Positions 24,515 through 31,128 of a DNA stretch of 35,917 nucleotides are shown here, piece after piece. The number at the start of each line of letters is the position of its first letter. Within the stretch, counting starts at the first letter, position 1. The notes beneath the pieces are model-generated. The model saw only the letters and a program-made list of their open reading frames with translations. It was not told the origin of the DNA and did no database searches. The position numbers and the translations under genes were made by a program. Source of the stretch: Candidatus Woesearchaeota archaeon (GTDB taxonomy: Archaea; Nanobdellota; Nanobdellia; Woesearchaeales; DSVV01); the NCBI GenBank assembly GCA_018303325.1, contig JAGVYH010000026.1, forward strand, positions 1-35,917. The letters are read 5' to 3'.

Positions 24515-24696
24515 ATACGAGGAACTAAACTAAATGGATACAATTATTTAGTTCATCCACTATATTAGGAAGATTATTTATAAATATTTCGATTTTATAT
24601 ATTTATTATAGTAATCCTTAATAATATATGTAATCCTTAATGATTCTTATGAAGTCCATATTAAGAAGATCACAAATCTCTATTATCTAATTATGC

Positions 24697-26448
24697 TCAA
24701 ATACCATTACTCAATCTATTGACACTCCCTTTTCCAATATCCAATTCAACAACATCTCCATCTTTAAGCACTTTTGTTGCAATCTTTGTTCCAACTATGC
24801 ATGGTTTTCCAAGCTCCCTTGAAACAATTGCTGCATGGCAAGTTATGCCGCCTTCATCTGTAATAATTGCTTTTGCCTTTACAAGCGCATCTATCAAATT
24901 AGGGTTTGTGTTTCTTGCAACTAGAATGTCGCCTTCTTTTAATTTTTTGCCGTCTTCTGTTGTTAAAACTATTCTTACTGTGCCTTTTATCTTTCTACAT
25001 TCTTTTATTTTTCCACTTTCTTCTATCTTTCCACTTTCTTCTATCTTTCCACTTTCTTCTATCTTTCCATCTTTTTCTATATTTTTAGGTTGATTGCCAG
25101 AACTAACAACAACACCTTTGATTTCTAACAATGATTTAGTTTTAGATTGTTTATGTGATTTTTTGACAGTTACTGTATTTTTTTCAACTTCTAAATTATA
25201 TACTCTTTTTGCTTCTTTGCCGGTATACGAAGAAAAATTTCCGTTCTTGTAAATAAATAAAACAGCTTCTTTTCTCTGTTCAATTAGCGCTTTATCTAAT
25301 TCTTTGCCATAAACTAAGAAATCCCTTAATTCATAAGGCGTGCAGAATTTAATATCCTCGATAGTTATAACATCATTACCTGTAACTTCACTATTAATAA
25401 CATCATTCTTAATAACATCATTCTTAATAACATTACTGCAGATACTTGCCCTTTTTGAGATCTCCTCAAACAAAGGCTCTGAATGAGCAAGCGCGAAATT
25501 AAAGATATTTCTTGAATAAAGCCTGAGCCAAGTAAATTCTTCTAACATCCTGATACATTGTCTGATATGTGTTGGTGGATTTAATCTTTTGATAATTTCA
25601 TTTTTCTCCTTCTGATTTTTCTGCTGTGTTTCACGAATAGCATCACTTTTTTTTTTATAATCCCTCTCTTTAAGCCCTGCTTTTTCCATAAAATAATCAA
25701 CTGTCCATGCCGGAGATTCATCTGTTGTTGGCAGCCAAAAGAATCTTTCATGATGGGCTTTAATCATCTCTTCAGTCTTAGCAGCCATTTCAAGAAATTC
25801 AATTTGTTCCAGCATGATGATACTGAATTTATCAGACGTTATTAATTTCATAAACACGCTTTGTATCTTTTGTTTTTTTTTAGCATCATTTTCTTTGTTT
25901 TTAGCATTATTTCTGTCTAATGCATTTGCGCTGATACTATTTTTTTCACCATTATCCTCTCTATTCCCCCCTCTATTCTTCTCTTTATTCTCCTCAATAC
26001 TATTCTCAATATTATTCTCAAGAAAGGTTAATACTTCCTTTTCAATCCTGTCGACAAAAACAGTTGTTGAAAAATAAGGAAATAAATTCATGTAGGTTTC
26101 TGAAACCCCCCTCAAGAATTTGGCTAACTGCTTATTATTGTACTTAGATAAATCTTTGGAATAAAGCCATTTGCCAAAGCGCATTATTTTTTTTGCTGAT
26201 ATTATACCGCTGTCAACAACATAACTGATAAATTGTTTATCATTTTTACATCTTTTCAGCAGGAATTCTCCAAATTCTTTATTGCCTTCCTTGTCGTCAT
26301 GATGTGTAAAAAACATTTGCTCTCGGTAAGTCAGCAAATTAGGATGCGTTATACTAATATCATCAAAAAACTTTCTTTGCATAGCTTCATAAATCAAAAA
26401 ATTGCGAAAAAAGTATGATTTACGAGTTCCGAGAGGTTTCCATGCCAT
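24697..26448 (-). CDS. PEP-utilising-enzyme swivelling (phosphohistidine) domain protein
   Basis: About 583 residues from ATG 26448; the frame is open to a TTG at 26532, but that stretch consists of two hairpins, and a TATA-like sequence near 26478-26486 favours 26448. The C-terminal 90 residues are the mobile phosphohistidine domain of PEP synthase-type enzymes: GDILVARNTNPNLIDALV, then ITDEGGITCHAAIVSRELGK, whose histidine takes phosphate. The PEP-binding barrel is absent and I see no clear ATP-grasp motifs; the N-terminal 400 residues are helical and of unknown function. Low-complexity inserts include three KIEESG repeats and three VIKND-type repeats, both from DNA tandem repeats. A phosphotransfer role is likely, the partner unknown. 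Confidence 0.75.
   Translation of the reverse strand: MAWKPLGTRKSYFFRNFLIYEAMQRKFFDDISITHPNLLTYREQMFFTHHDDKEGNKEFGEFLLKRCKNDKQFISYVVDSGIISAKKIMRFGKWLYSKDLSKYNNKQLAKFLRGVSETYMNLFPYFSTTVFVDRIEKEVLTFLENNIENSIEENKEKNRGGNREDNGEKNSISANALDRNNAKNKENDAKKKQKIQSVFMKLITSDKFSIIMLEQIEFLEMAAKTEEMIKAHHERFFWLPTTDESPAWTVDYFMEKAGLKERDYKKKSDAIRETQQKNQKEKNEIIKRLNPPTHIRQCIRMLEEFTWLRLYSRNIFNFALAHSEPLFEEISKRASICSNVIKNDVIKNDVINSEVTGNDVITIEDIKFCTPYELRDFLVYGKELDKALIEQRKEAVLFIYKNGNFSSYTGKEAKRVYNLEVEKNTVTVKKSHKQSKTKSLLEIKGVVVSSGNQPKNIEKDGKIEESGKIEESGKIEESGKIKECRKIKGTVRIVLTTEDGKKLKEGDILVARNTNPNLIDALVKAKAIITDEGGITCHAAIVSRELGKPCIVGTKIATKVLKDGDVVELDIGKGSVNRLSNGI
25013..25066. repeat. Three perfect 18-bp tandem repeats inside a gene
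   Basis: The unit CCACTTTCTTCTATCTTT occurs three times without change, encoding KIEESG units in the linker before the swivelling domain. Perfect identity at DNA level indicates recent slippage, so copy number may vary between strains. Confidence 0.85.
25394..25435. repeat. 15-bp tandem repeats inside a gene
   Basis: The unit TTAATAACATCATTC occurs twice perfectly and a third time in part, encoding VIKND repeats in the same swivelling-domain protein. The reading frame is kept because the unit is a multiple of three. Confidence 0.75.
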
Positions 26449-26507
26449 GTTGCTGTACCCATAGTGGTGGACTTTAATATCTGTATCAATAGTGTTAAAG
26501 TCCACGT

Positions 26508-26554
26508 ATATAGTCACGGAATTTATATTCAATTATTAATGTCCGTGACTATAT
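26508..26554. repeat. Covarying hairpin element, right copy (inverted)
   Basis: A 13-bp perfect stem (26508-26520 with 26542-26554, containing GTCACGGA and TCCGTGAC) encloses a 21-base loop that is the reverse complement of the loop at 24482-24503. A second hairpin, GTGGACTTTAA with TTAAAGTCCAC, lies beside it at about 26467-26504. Together they occupy the region upstream of the swivelling-domain gene, which argues against the far-upstream TTG start. Confidence 0.7.
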
Positions 26555-26603
26555 TATTACTTTAATGATGAGTGTCTTGTTGCACTTTTATTTTATATCA
26601 CAA

Positions 26604-27515
26604 TTATTCATTCATGTGATCTTCATAGCTAATCTGCCTTCTTAAAAAAGCAGAATAGTCTGTATCAACTTCAAATCTAGGAAATTCTAAACCACCATCG
26701 TAAGGATGAAGTTTTCCGTTTCTGCTATGTAATCTCACTACTTTTTTCTGCTTGTCAGATAATTCATCAAAGGTTCCAAGAGCTTTTAATTCATCTTCAT
26801 GACACCTAAACGGATTGTTAATATTAGGAATTTTTTGACATTTCCCTTCCCTGTCCATTAACACAACCCTTGTTTTTCGGTCATAAGCAGAAAGAACAGC
26901 TTCGCAAACAGTAATCTTGTCGTCAAAAACAATGTAAGCTGTACCGCTCTGTTTAGCGAGCTCATCGTAAATTCTGTTGAGAGATTCTGGTTGGTCTTTG
27001 TCGCCCCATTCTTCGCCTCTAAACTGCCTGTCAACAAGATCTGCGAGATTGTCTATTGTTTTTCCGTCGCTGTCACTTCTTCCTTCGCCTCCGCCGATAA
27101 CAACTGGCTCTGGCAGTGCAGCTTTAAGCATATGAACATTAAACGCTAGGGTTCCCGATGTAAGAACACCAATCTTCATTCCATGTTTTTTTGCCTGCAC
27201 TAAATATTCAACTGCATCTTTGTATACGACAGTGCCAGGAATTACTAGCTCTGCCTGTGAGGCCTTTGGCTTTAACTGAAAATCTCCGCCTTCAATAGTT
27301 TTTACCCAGATATTGCAGAAATCACTGAAATCCTGCTGGGGTGTTGTGCCTCTTTCTTCTCTCAATCTTGAAGATTGAACTAATTCATCTGCTCTCTGTG
27401 TTGAGTAGAATTTATGCGCAAATTGTTCAACACATTCATACAATCCTTCAATTGGCGAACATAAGGTTCTGCCTATGTCGTGTAATTCCCACTCGTCTAC
27501 CAATTTGTTTGTCAT
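26604..27515 (-). CDS. HAD-like protein with degenerate first motif
   Basis: 303 residues that resemble the haloacid dehalogenase fold: a cap-like helical section, then VVYKDAVEYLVQAKKHGMKI followed by GVLTSGTL (motif II serine/threonine), and YIVFDDKITVCEAVLSAYDR (motif IV acid pair) followed by RVVLMDREG. The usual motif I DxDGT is replaced near the N-terminus by LHDIGRTL, so normal phosphatase chemistry is doubtful. It follows the U32-like gene by 37 bases on the same strand and is presumably co-transcribed. GAGGTAAAC-type sequence just before its ATG is a fair ribosome binding site. A role with the U32 protein is inferred from position. Confidence 0.65.
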   Translation of the reverse strand: MTNKLVDEWELHDIGRTLCSPIEGLYECVEQFAHKFYSTQRADELVQSSRLREERGTTPQQDFSDFCNIWVKTIEGGDFQLKPKASQAELVIPGTVVYKDAVEYLVQAKKHGMKIGVLTSGTLAFNVHMLKAALPEPVVIGGGEGRSDSDGKTIDNLADLVDRQFRGEEWGDKDQPESLNRIYDELAKQSGTAYIVFDDKITVCEAVLSAYDRKTRVVLMDREGKCQKIPNINNPFRCHEDELKALGTFDELSDKQKKVVRLHSRNGKLHPYDGGLEFPRFEVDTDYSAFLRRQISYEDHMNE

Positions 27516-27552
27516 TTTGTTTACCTCGCTATTTTATTATTTTTCATTTCAA

Positions 27553-28656
27553 TTAAATCATTTCTATTCTCACTGCTCTTTTTGTTGCTTGGATGTAAAA
27601 TGCCTGTAAATCTTCTCCTTTCAAAGACATAACATTCTCGATAAATCTCATTTCTGTCAATTTGTTATTATCGATATGAATGTTTGGGATATCAATATGT
27701 GCATGACTGCATCCGTGAACAGCATTTGTCCATTTCCTACCAGATCTGAATAATAAATCAAATAAGTTTCCATGAAATTCTCCTGTCATGTATGCATCAT
27801 ACAATTCAACCAGTGCATCTGTCGGCTCTCTTCTGTCAGAAAGCTTAAAATGCGTTATGCCAAATTGTCCGTAATATTCTGTATCTTCAGGACGGATAAA
27901 TGGGCTTTTCAGTAATTCAACTGGATTTTTCAGATAAACATCACTGCACCAGAGCATGAAAGGATCTACTGATGATGTGGAATAAGGAAGAGATAACATT
28001 GAAACTCGCGAGAGAAAATCATAATGAATATCTCTTATCGGGCAGTGGTTTAAGCAGGAGACATTTGCGTAAAGAGAAACAGTCTTATCTCTAAATTCAT
28101 TATCATGTAAGCCACGCAGCATATTATTAACCTCTTCTAGTAAACTTTTGTTTCTATTAACAGTATGCTGATTCAGCATAACAACTGTTATACCCTCTTT
28201 AAAATAATTTACTATAATTGGAAGTTTGTCTATACCAATAACCAATGATGGACTAATATTTGGCAAATTATGATTTACTGTATAATCCAAAAGAAAATTC
28301 AATAAAGAGACATCTGCAACAGTGATTGAGTTTACACCCCACTCATTCAGTTTTAATACAGGTAATAAAAAATAATTCCTAAATGCTCTCTCAACTCTAA
28401 ACTCTGTTGAGATATTTGCATTCATTGTATAATTAAACTTTATTCCAAAGTCATGGCTTGTTTTTATATGTTCTTTTAATTGCTCTTCTGAAATTACAGG
28501 CAATTGACCTTTAACTCTACAGCTGCCTAAGAACATTCCAGGAACAGAGCCATACACCTCGACAATTCTAGCTTTATCTTTATGTTTCTCGTTAAGCTCT
28601 GCAATTTTCTCAAGCAGGTTTGGTTCAAAGTTTGTTGCGACTGAAAATGTTATCAT
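27553..28656 (-). CDS. U32 peptidase-like protein
   Basis: 367 residues from ATG 28656; an in-frame ATG at 28680 overlaps the previous gene, but the family begins like MITFSVATNFEP. The U32 pattern is visible: VEVYGSVPG, a central barrel, YANVSCLNHCPIRDIHYDF with two cysteines and a histidine, a further cysteine in FMLWCSDVYL, and HFKLSDRREPTDALVELYDAY. U32-like proteins include collagenase-type peptidases and iron-sulfur hydroxylase partners such as UbiU/UbiV and RlhA; the cysteines here suit a metal or Fe-S site. Gap to the 62-aa gene is 5 bases. Its substrate may be that small protein, but this is a guess. Confidence 0.75.
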   Translation of the reverse strand: MITFSVATNFEPNLLEKIAELNEKHKDKARIVEVYGSVPGMFLGSCRVKGQLPVISEEQLKEHIKTSHDFGIKFNYTMNANISTEFRVERAFRNYFLLPVLKLNEWGVNSITVADVSLLNFLLDYTVNHNLPNISPSLVIGIDKLPIIVNYFKEGITVVMLNQHTVNRNKSLLEEVNNMLRGLHDNEFRDKTVSLYANVSCLNHCPIRDIHYDFLSRVSMLSLPYSTSSVDPFMLWCSDVYLKNPVELLKSPFIRPEDTEYYGQFGITHFKLSDRREPTDALVELYDAYMTGEFHGNLFDLLFRSGRKWTNAVHGCSHAHIDIPNIHIDNNKLTEMRFIENVMSLKGEDLQAFYIQATKRAVRIEMI

Positions 28657-28661
28657 TTTTA

Positions 28662-28850
28662 TCAATCCAGTATCCCGCATTCATAATCTGTTTTCTCAGT
28701 GATTAGCCTGATATGTATTTTCGAGCCGTTCTCTTCGTTTTCGTCATTCATTTCAAATTCTTGCTTGTTTTGTTTTGTGGCATTGTAAATGCCTTTCAAC
28801 AGCTCAATGCATGAAACTGAATTATTTGTTTTTGAATTAAAATATGCCAT
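28662..28850 (-). CDS. 62-aa acidic small protein heading the U32/HAD operon
   Basis: 62 residues, unknown family: MAYFNSKTNNSVSCIELLKG, then an acidic middle (EMNDENEENGSK), then IHIRLITEKTDYECGILD. It has two cysteines, one near each end. GGAGG (CCTCC at 28861-28865 on the plus strand) lies 10 bases before the ATG, and a TATA-like TTTAAATAG lies about 55 bases before it, so this one has a leader and a strong ribosome site, unlike most genes here. It heads a three-gene operon. It could be a modified precursor peptide or merely a small accessory subunit. Confidence 0.6.
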   Translation of the reverse strand: MAYFNSKTNNSVSCIELLKGIYNATKQNKQEFEMNDENEENGSKIHIRLITEKTDYECGILD

Positions 28851-28860
28851 GATTCATTAT

Positions 28861-28912
28861 CCTCCAAACATCAAATCTATTGAATAGTAGTGACATATAC
28901 TTCTATTTAAAC
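28861..28912 (-). promoter_or_regulatory. Promoter and GGAGG site of the peptide-U32-HAD operon
   Basis: On the minus strand TTTAAATAGAAG (about 28900-28911) is TATA-like, followed 40 bases on by GGAGG at 28861-28865 and the ATG at 28850. The full Shine-Dalgarno site stands out in a window where most genes look leaderless. Confidence 0.5.
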
Positions 28913-29021
28913 ATTAGTAGTCATGTTACATTACGACAAAGATAAAATTTATATATTTGTTTAATAATCTCCTTTGTAGATTGATAAGAAAAGACGCTGA
29001 CATGAAGAAGATAGTCAAATC

Positions 29022-29122
29022 CAACAACAATAATGGCGGGTGACGGTCAAATTCCGAAGGAATTTGCCCTGCTCGCCACCCCGACGGGGGCGTCCCCCGA
29101 CTCGCCACCGCCATTGTTGTTA
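29022..29122 (-). ncRNA. GC-rich multi-branched structured element 1
   Basis: In strongly AT-rich surroundings this 100-base block is GC-rich and folds on itself. The outer stem is AACAACAAT..TGGCGG with CCGCCATTGTTGTT (one small bulge). Read on the minus strand it contains CCCCCG/CGGGGG-type pairing and then the hairpin GGGCAAATTCC-TTC-GGAATTTGACC. Element 2 on the other strand has the same order of parts with unrelated outer stem sequence. It may be a structured RNA, a terminator or a palindromic mobile element; it lies upstream of the estimated promoter of the peptide operon. No credible reading frame. Confidence 0.5.
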
Positions 29123-29146
29123 GATTATTCAAAAATAGTATAATTT

Positions 29147-29262
29147 GAAAAGCACCACCACTGACGCAGACGCGACAGGGGTTGTCCCTTCGGGATGTCG
29201 CGTAGGGCAAAGCGAATGAAATGAGCTTTGACCATCTTCCGTCAGTTGTGGTGGTGCTTTTC
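29147..29262 (+). ncRNA. GC-rich multi-branched structured element 2
   Basis: The outer stem GAAAAGCACCACCAC-TGACG pairs with CGTCAG-TTGTGGTGGTGCTTTTC. Inside come ACGCGACA with TGTCGCGT around TCCCTTCGGGA, then GGGCAAAGC-loop-GCTTTGACC with the 11-base loop GAATGAAATGA. It matches element 1 in architecture, in the opposite direction. Between 28913 and 29287 nothing else is visible. The TATA-like TTATATAAAA at 29288-29297 for the TrmB gene comes just after. Confidence 0.5.
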
Positions 29263-29361
29263 AGTAAAAATATTAATCAGAAATAATTTATATAAAATAA
29301 TCTCCCTCCATGGTTGGCTGGAAGTTTTAAGATGTAAATTATAAATAAAAATGGTTACAAG

Positions 29362-30105
29362 ATGGAATACAAAATATTAGAAAAACTGGGTTTAACAGAA
29401 ACAGAATCAAAGATATATATGATACTGTTAAGATTAGGCTCGACGCATGTAACCCCTGTCATTAAAAAGGCAGAATTGCACCGTGCAACTGTTTATGATG
29501 TATTAGATCGATTAATAGAAAAAGGTTTGGTTAGTTATATCATTAAAGAAGGAAAAAGATTTTATGAAGCTGCACAGCCTGAAAGATTTGAAGTAATTTT
29601 AGAAGAAAAACAAAAAGAATTGGATGAGCAGAAAGATGTTTTTAAAAAAATAAAGCCGGAGATGGACGGATTAAAAAAACTCAGCAAAGAAAAACAAGAG
29701 GCAGAGATATATCAAGGAAAACAAGGTCTAAAAACAGTGATGGAAGAAGTTCTACGACAGAAAGAAACATTCTATGCTTTAGGTGCGCAGGGCAATTTTC
29801 AGAAATACCTGCCAGAATACCAGAAATATTGGCATATGCAGATTTACAAAAGAAAAATTCCGATGTTAATGATTTACGCAGAAAAATGCCGAGAGCTGAG
29901 AACAAAACTATATTTAATACCTGGCGCAAAGATAAGGTTCATTGATAAATTGTACGACGGTCCGTCAACAACGCATTTCTACGGCGATACTGTAATGATT
30001 GTGACATGGAGCGAACAACCATTGGTCATAAAAATAAAGAACAAACACCTTGCAGAAAACTACAAGCAATTCTTTAATATAATCTGGAAGATGGCAAAGG
30101 AGTGA
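29362..30105 (+). CDS. TrmB family transcription regulator
   Basis: 247 residues. The N-terminal winged helix is typical of TrmB (LEKLGLTETESKIYMILLRL, then KKAELHRATVYDVLDRLIEK). A coiled-coil stretch follows (about 75-110, EEKQKELDEQKDVFKKIKPE), then a C-terminal domain (IYQGKQGLKTVMEEVLRQKE, YALGAQG, IRFIDKLYDGPSTTHFYGD) of the kind that senses ligands in this family, though the sugar-binding extension of TrmB itself is absent. A TATA-like box at 29288-29297 predicts a leader of about 40 bases. It is divergent from the peptide-U32-HAD operon, which it might regulate; that is only positional inference. Confidence 0.88.
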   Translation: MEYKILEKLGLTETESKIYMILLRLGSTHVTPVIKKAELHRATVYDVLDRLIEKGLVSYIIKEGKRFYEAAQPERFEVILEEKQKELDEQKDVFKKIKPEMDGLKKLSKEKQEAEIYQGKQGLKTVMEEVLRQKETFYALGAQGNFQKYLPEYQKYWHMQIYKRKIPMLMIYAEKCRELRTKLYLIPGAKIRFIDKLYDGPSTTHFYGDTVMIVTWSEQPLVIKIKNKHLAENYKQFFNIIWKMAKE

Positions 30106-30166
30106 TTGGTTGAACCTTGCCAAAATAACCGAAAAATATAAATATAAGTCTACTTATTATACTTAG

Positions 30167-30190
30167 GTTACTTAAATAACTTAAATATAT
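30167..30190 (+). promoter_or_regulatory. Promoter and near-palindrome before the VapB-like gene
   Basis: GTTACTTAAATAAC (30167-30180) is a palindrome with one mismatch, immediately before the TATA-like AAATATAT (30183-30190), which lies about 24 bases before the ATG at 30210. Antitoxins of this type usually bind such sites in their own promoter. Confidence 0.45.
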
Positions 30191-30209
30191 AATTTAACGG
30201 GGCGAAACA

Positions 30210-30446
30210 ATGGTAAACATGACATTGGCAATTCCTGAAGACCTTCATACACTGATGAAGAAGCATGGCCACATCAAGTGGAGCGAGGTTGCAAGAAAAG
30301 CAATCATGACACAGGCTGAAAAGCTTGAGATGATGGACAAGATTCTTGCAAACTCAAAGCTGACTGAAGAAGATGCAATAGAGATTGGCAGGAAGATAAA
30401 CAAAGGAATCTATGGACGCCATAAAGAATTATTCAAGAAAAAATAG
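30210..30446 (+). CDS. VapB-like antitoxin
   Basis: 78 residues with an N-terminal DNA-binding section like ribbon-helix-helix VapB proteins in archaea (MTLAIPEDLHTLMKKHGHIK, WSEVARKAIM), then a charged helical tail (LTEEDAIEIGRKINKGIYGR) that would wrap a PIN toxin. The neighbour at 30429-30944 is a PIN protein but on the opposite strand, with the two 3' ends overlapping by 18 bases. Usually the pair is one operon with antitoxin first, so this layout is unusual. The start is leaderless by its TATA-like box. Confidence 0.78.
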   Translation: MVNMTLAIPEDLHTLMKKHGHIKWSEVARKAIMTQAEKLEMMDKILANSKLTEEDAIEIGRKINKGIYGRHKELFKKK

Positions 30447-30944
30447 ATTAATTATCTCTTTTGTTTGATATACAGTTATTTGATTTTGGTTTCTGAAATG
30501 AGTATCATTGCTCCATATAGGGATACCCATAGCAAGTGCCAAAGCAAGGAATGAAGAATCACTAATATCAATGTTTTTCATAATCTGTTCTGCATCATTA
30601 AAAAAAGGGTTATAATCAAAAAGTGGAACAATCACTATTTTATCGAGAAGAAAAGAGAAAGTTATCTTAAAATCTGACATTGAAATATCTGCTTTTTGGA
30701 TTATTTCTTCTTTATGTTTATTTATCTCATCCAAAAAAGTATATGGCGCATAGAAATAAAAACCGCTTTGGAGTATAATCTTTCTAGTGATTCCATCTTT
30801 AATCAAAGCAGAGATAAATATGTTTGAGTCTAATACAAAAGAGAGAGCAGCTATATCTTGTTTTTGGTTCATTAATAGTATATTGACTTTATTCATTAAT
30901 AAATTCGATTGCGTTTTTTCCGCAAATTTTCCGACGAGAAACAT
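30429..30944 (-). CDS. PIN domain protein, VapC-like RNase
   Basis: 171 residues; the first 30 precede a PIN domain. Acidic active-site residues are in place: D39 (FVLDSNIFISAL), E73 (TFLDEINKH), D126/D129 (NIDISDSSFLALALA) and D147 in PIWSNDTHF. PIN toxins of the VapC type cut RNA, often tRNA. The ATG at 30944 is supported by a TATA-like stretch (TTTAAATATGG on the minus strand, about 30968-30978), giving a leaderless start; internal ATGs are 17 and 25 codons in. It converges on the VapB-like gene with overlapping ends, so it is not clear that the two are partners. Confidence 0.82.
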   Translation of the reverse strand: MFLVGKFAEKTQSNLLMNKVNILLMNQKQDIAALSFVLDSNIFISALIKDGITRKIILQSGFYFYAPYTFLDEINKHKEEIIQKADISMSDFKITFSFLLDKIVIVPLFDYNPFFNDAEQIMKNIDISDSSFLALALAMGIPIWSNDTHFRNQNQITVYQTKEIINLFFLE

Positions 30945-31128
30945 TAAAAAGCACAGAATCCGAAAACCATATTTAAAGCGAGAAATCTTTATCGGAAACT
31001 TTTCATAAGAAGCAAAAAACTTTTGGCAAAATTAATGATGAACTAACAAGTCTAATGATAAACTAACAAAAACAAAGATATAATAAAATCAATAATATCA
31101 ATACTCTAAAATAATAGAACAAATAATC

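Noticed and set aside
26449-26532. Far-upstream TTG start for the swivelling-domain protein
   Set aside because: The 28 extra codons lie entirely in two hairpins, and a TATA-like sequence points to the ATG at 26448.
28926-29210. 94-codon open frame on the minus strand over the GC-rich palindromes
   Set aside because: The sequence is explained by paired stems; the translation is Pro/Arg/Ser-rich, has no motif, and the frame cuts across both structured elements.
31019-31110. Short near-repeats AATGATGAACTAACAA and AATGATAAACTAACAA as an operator
   Set aside because: They lie past the start of the PIN gene and after the Hef stop; no gene start is near, so simple AT-rich repetition is more likely.
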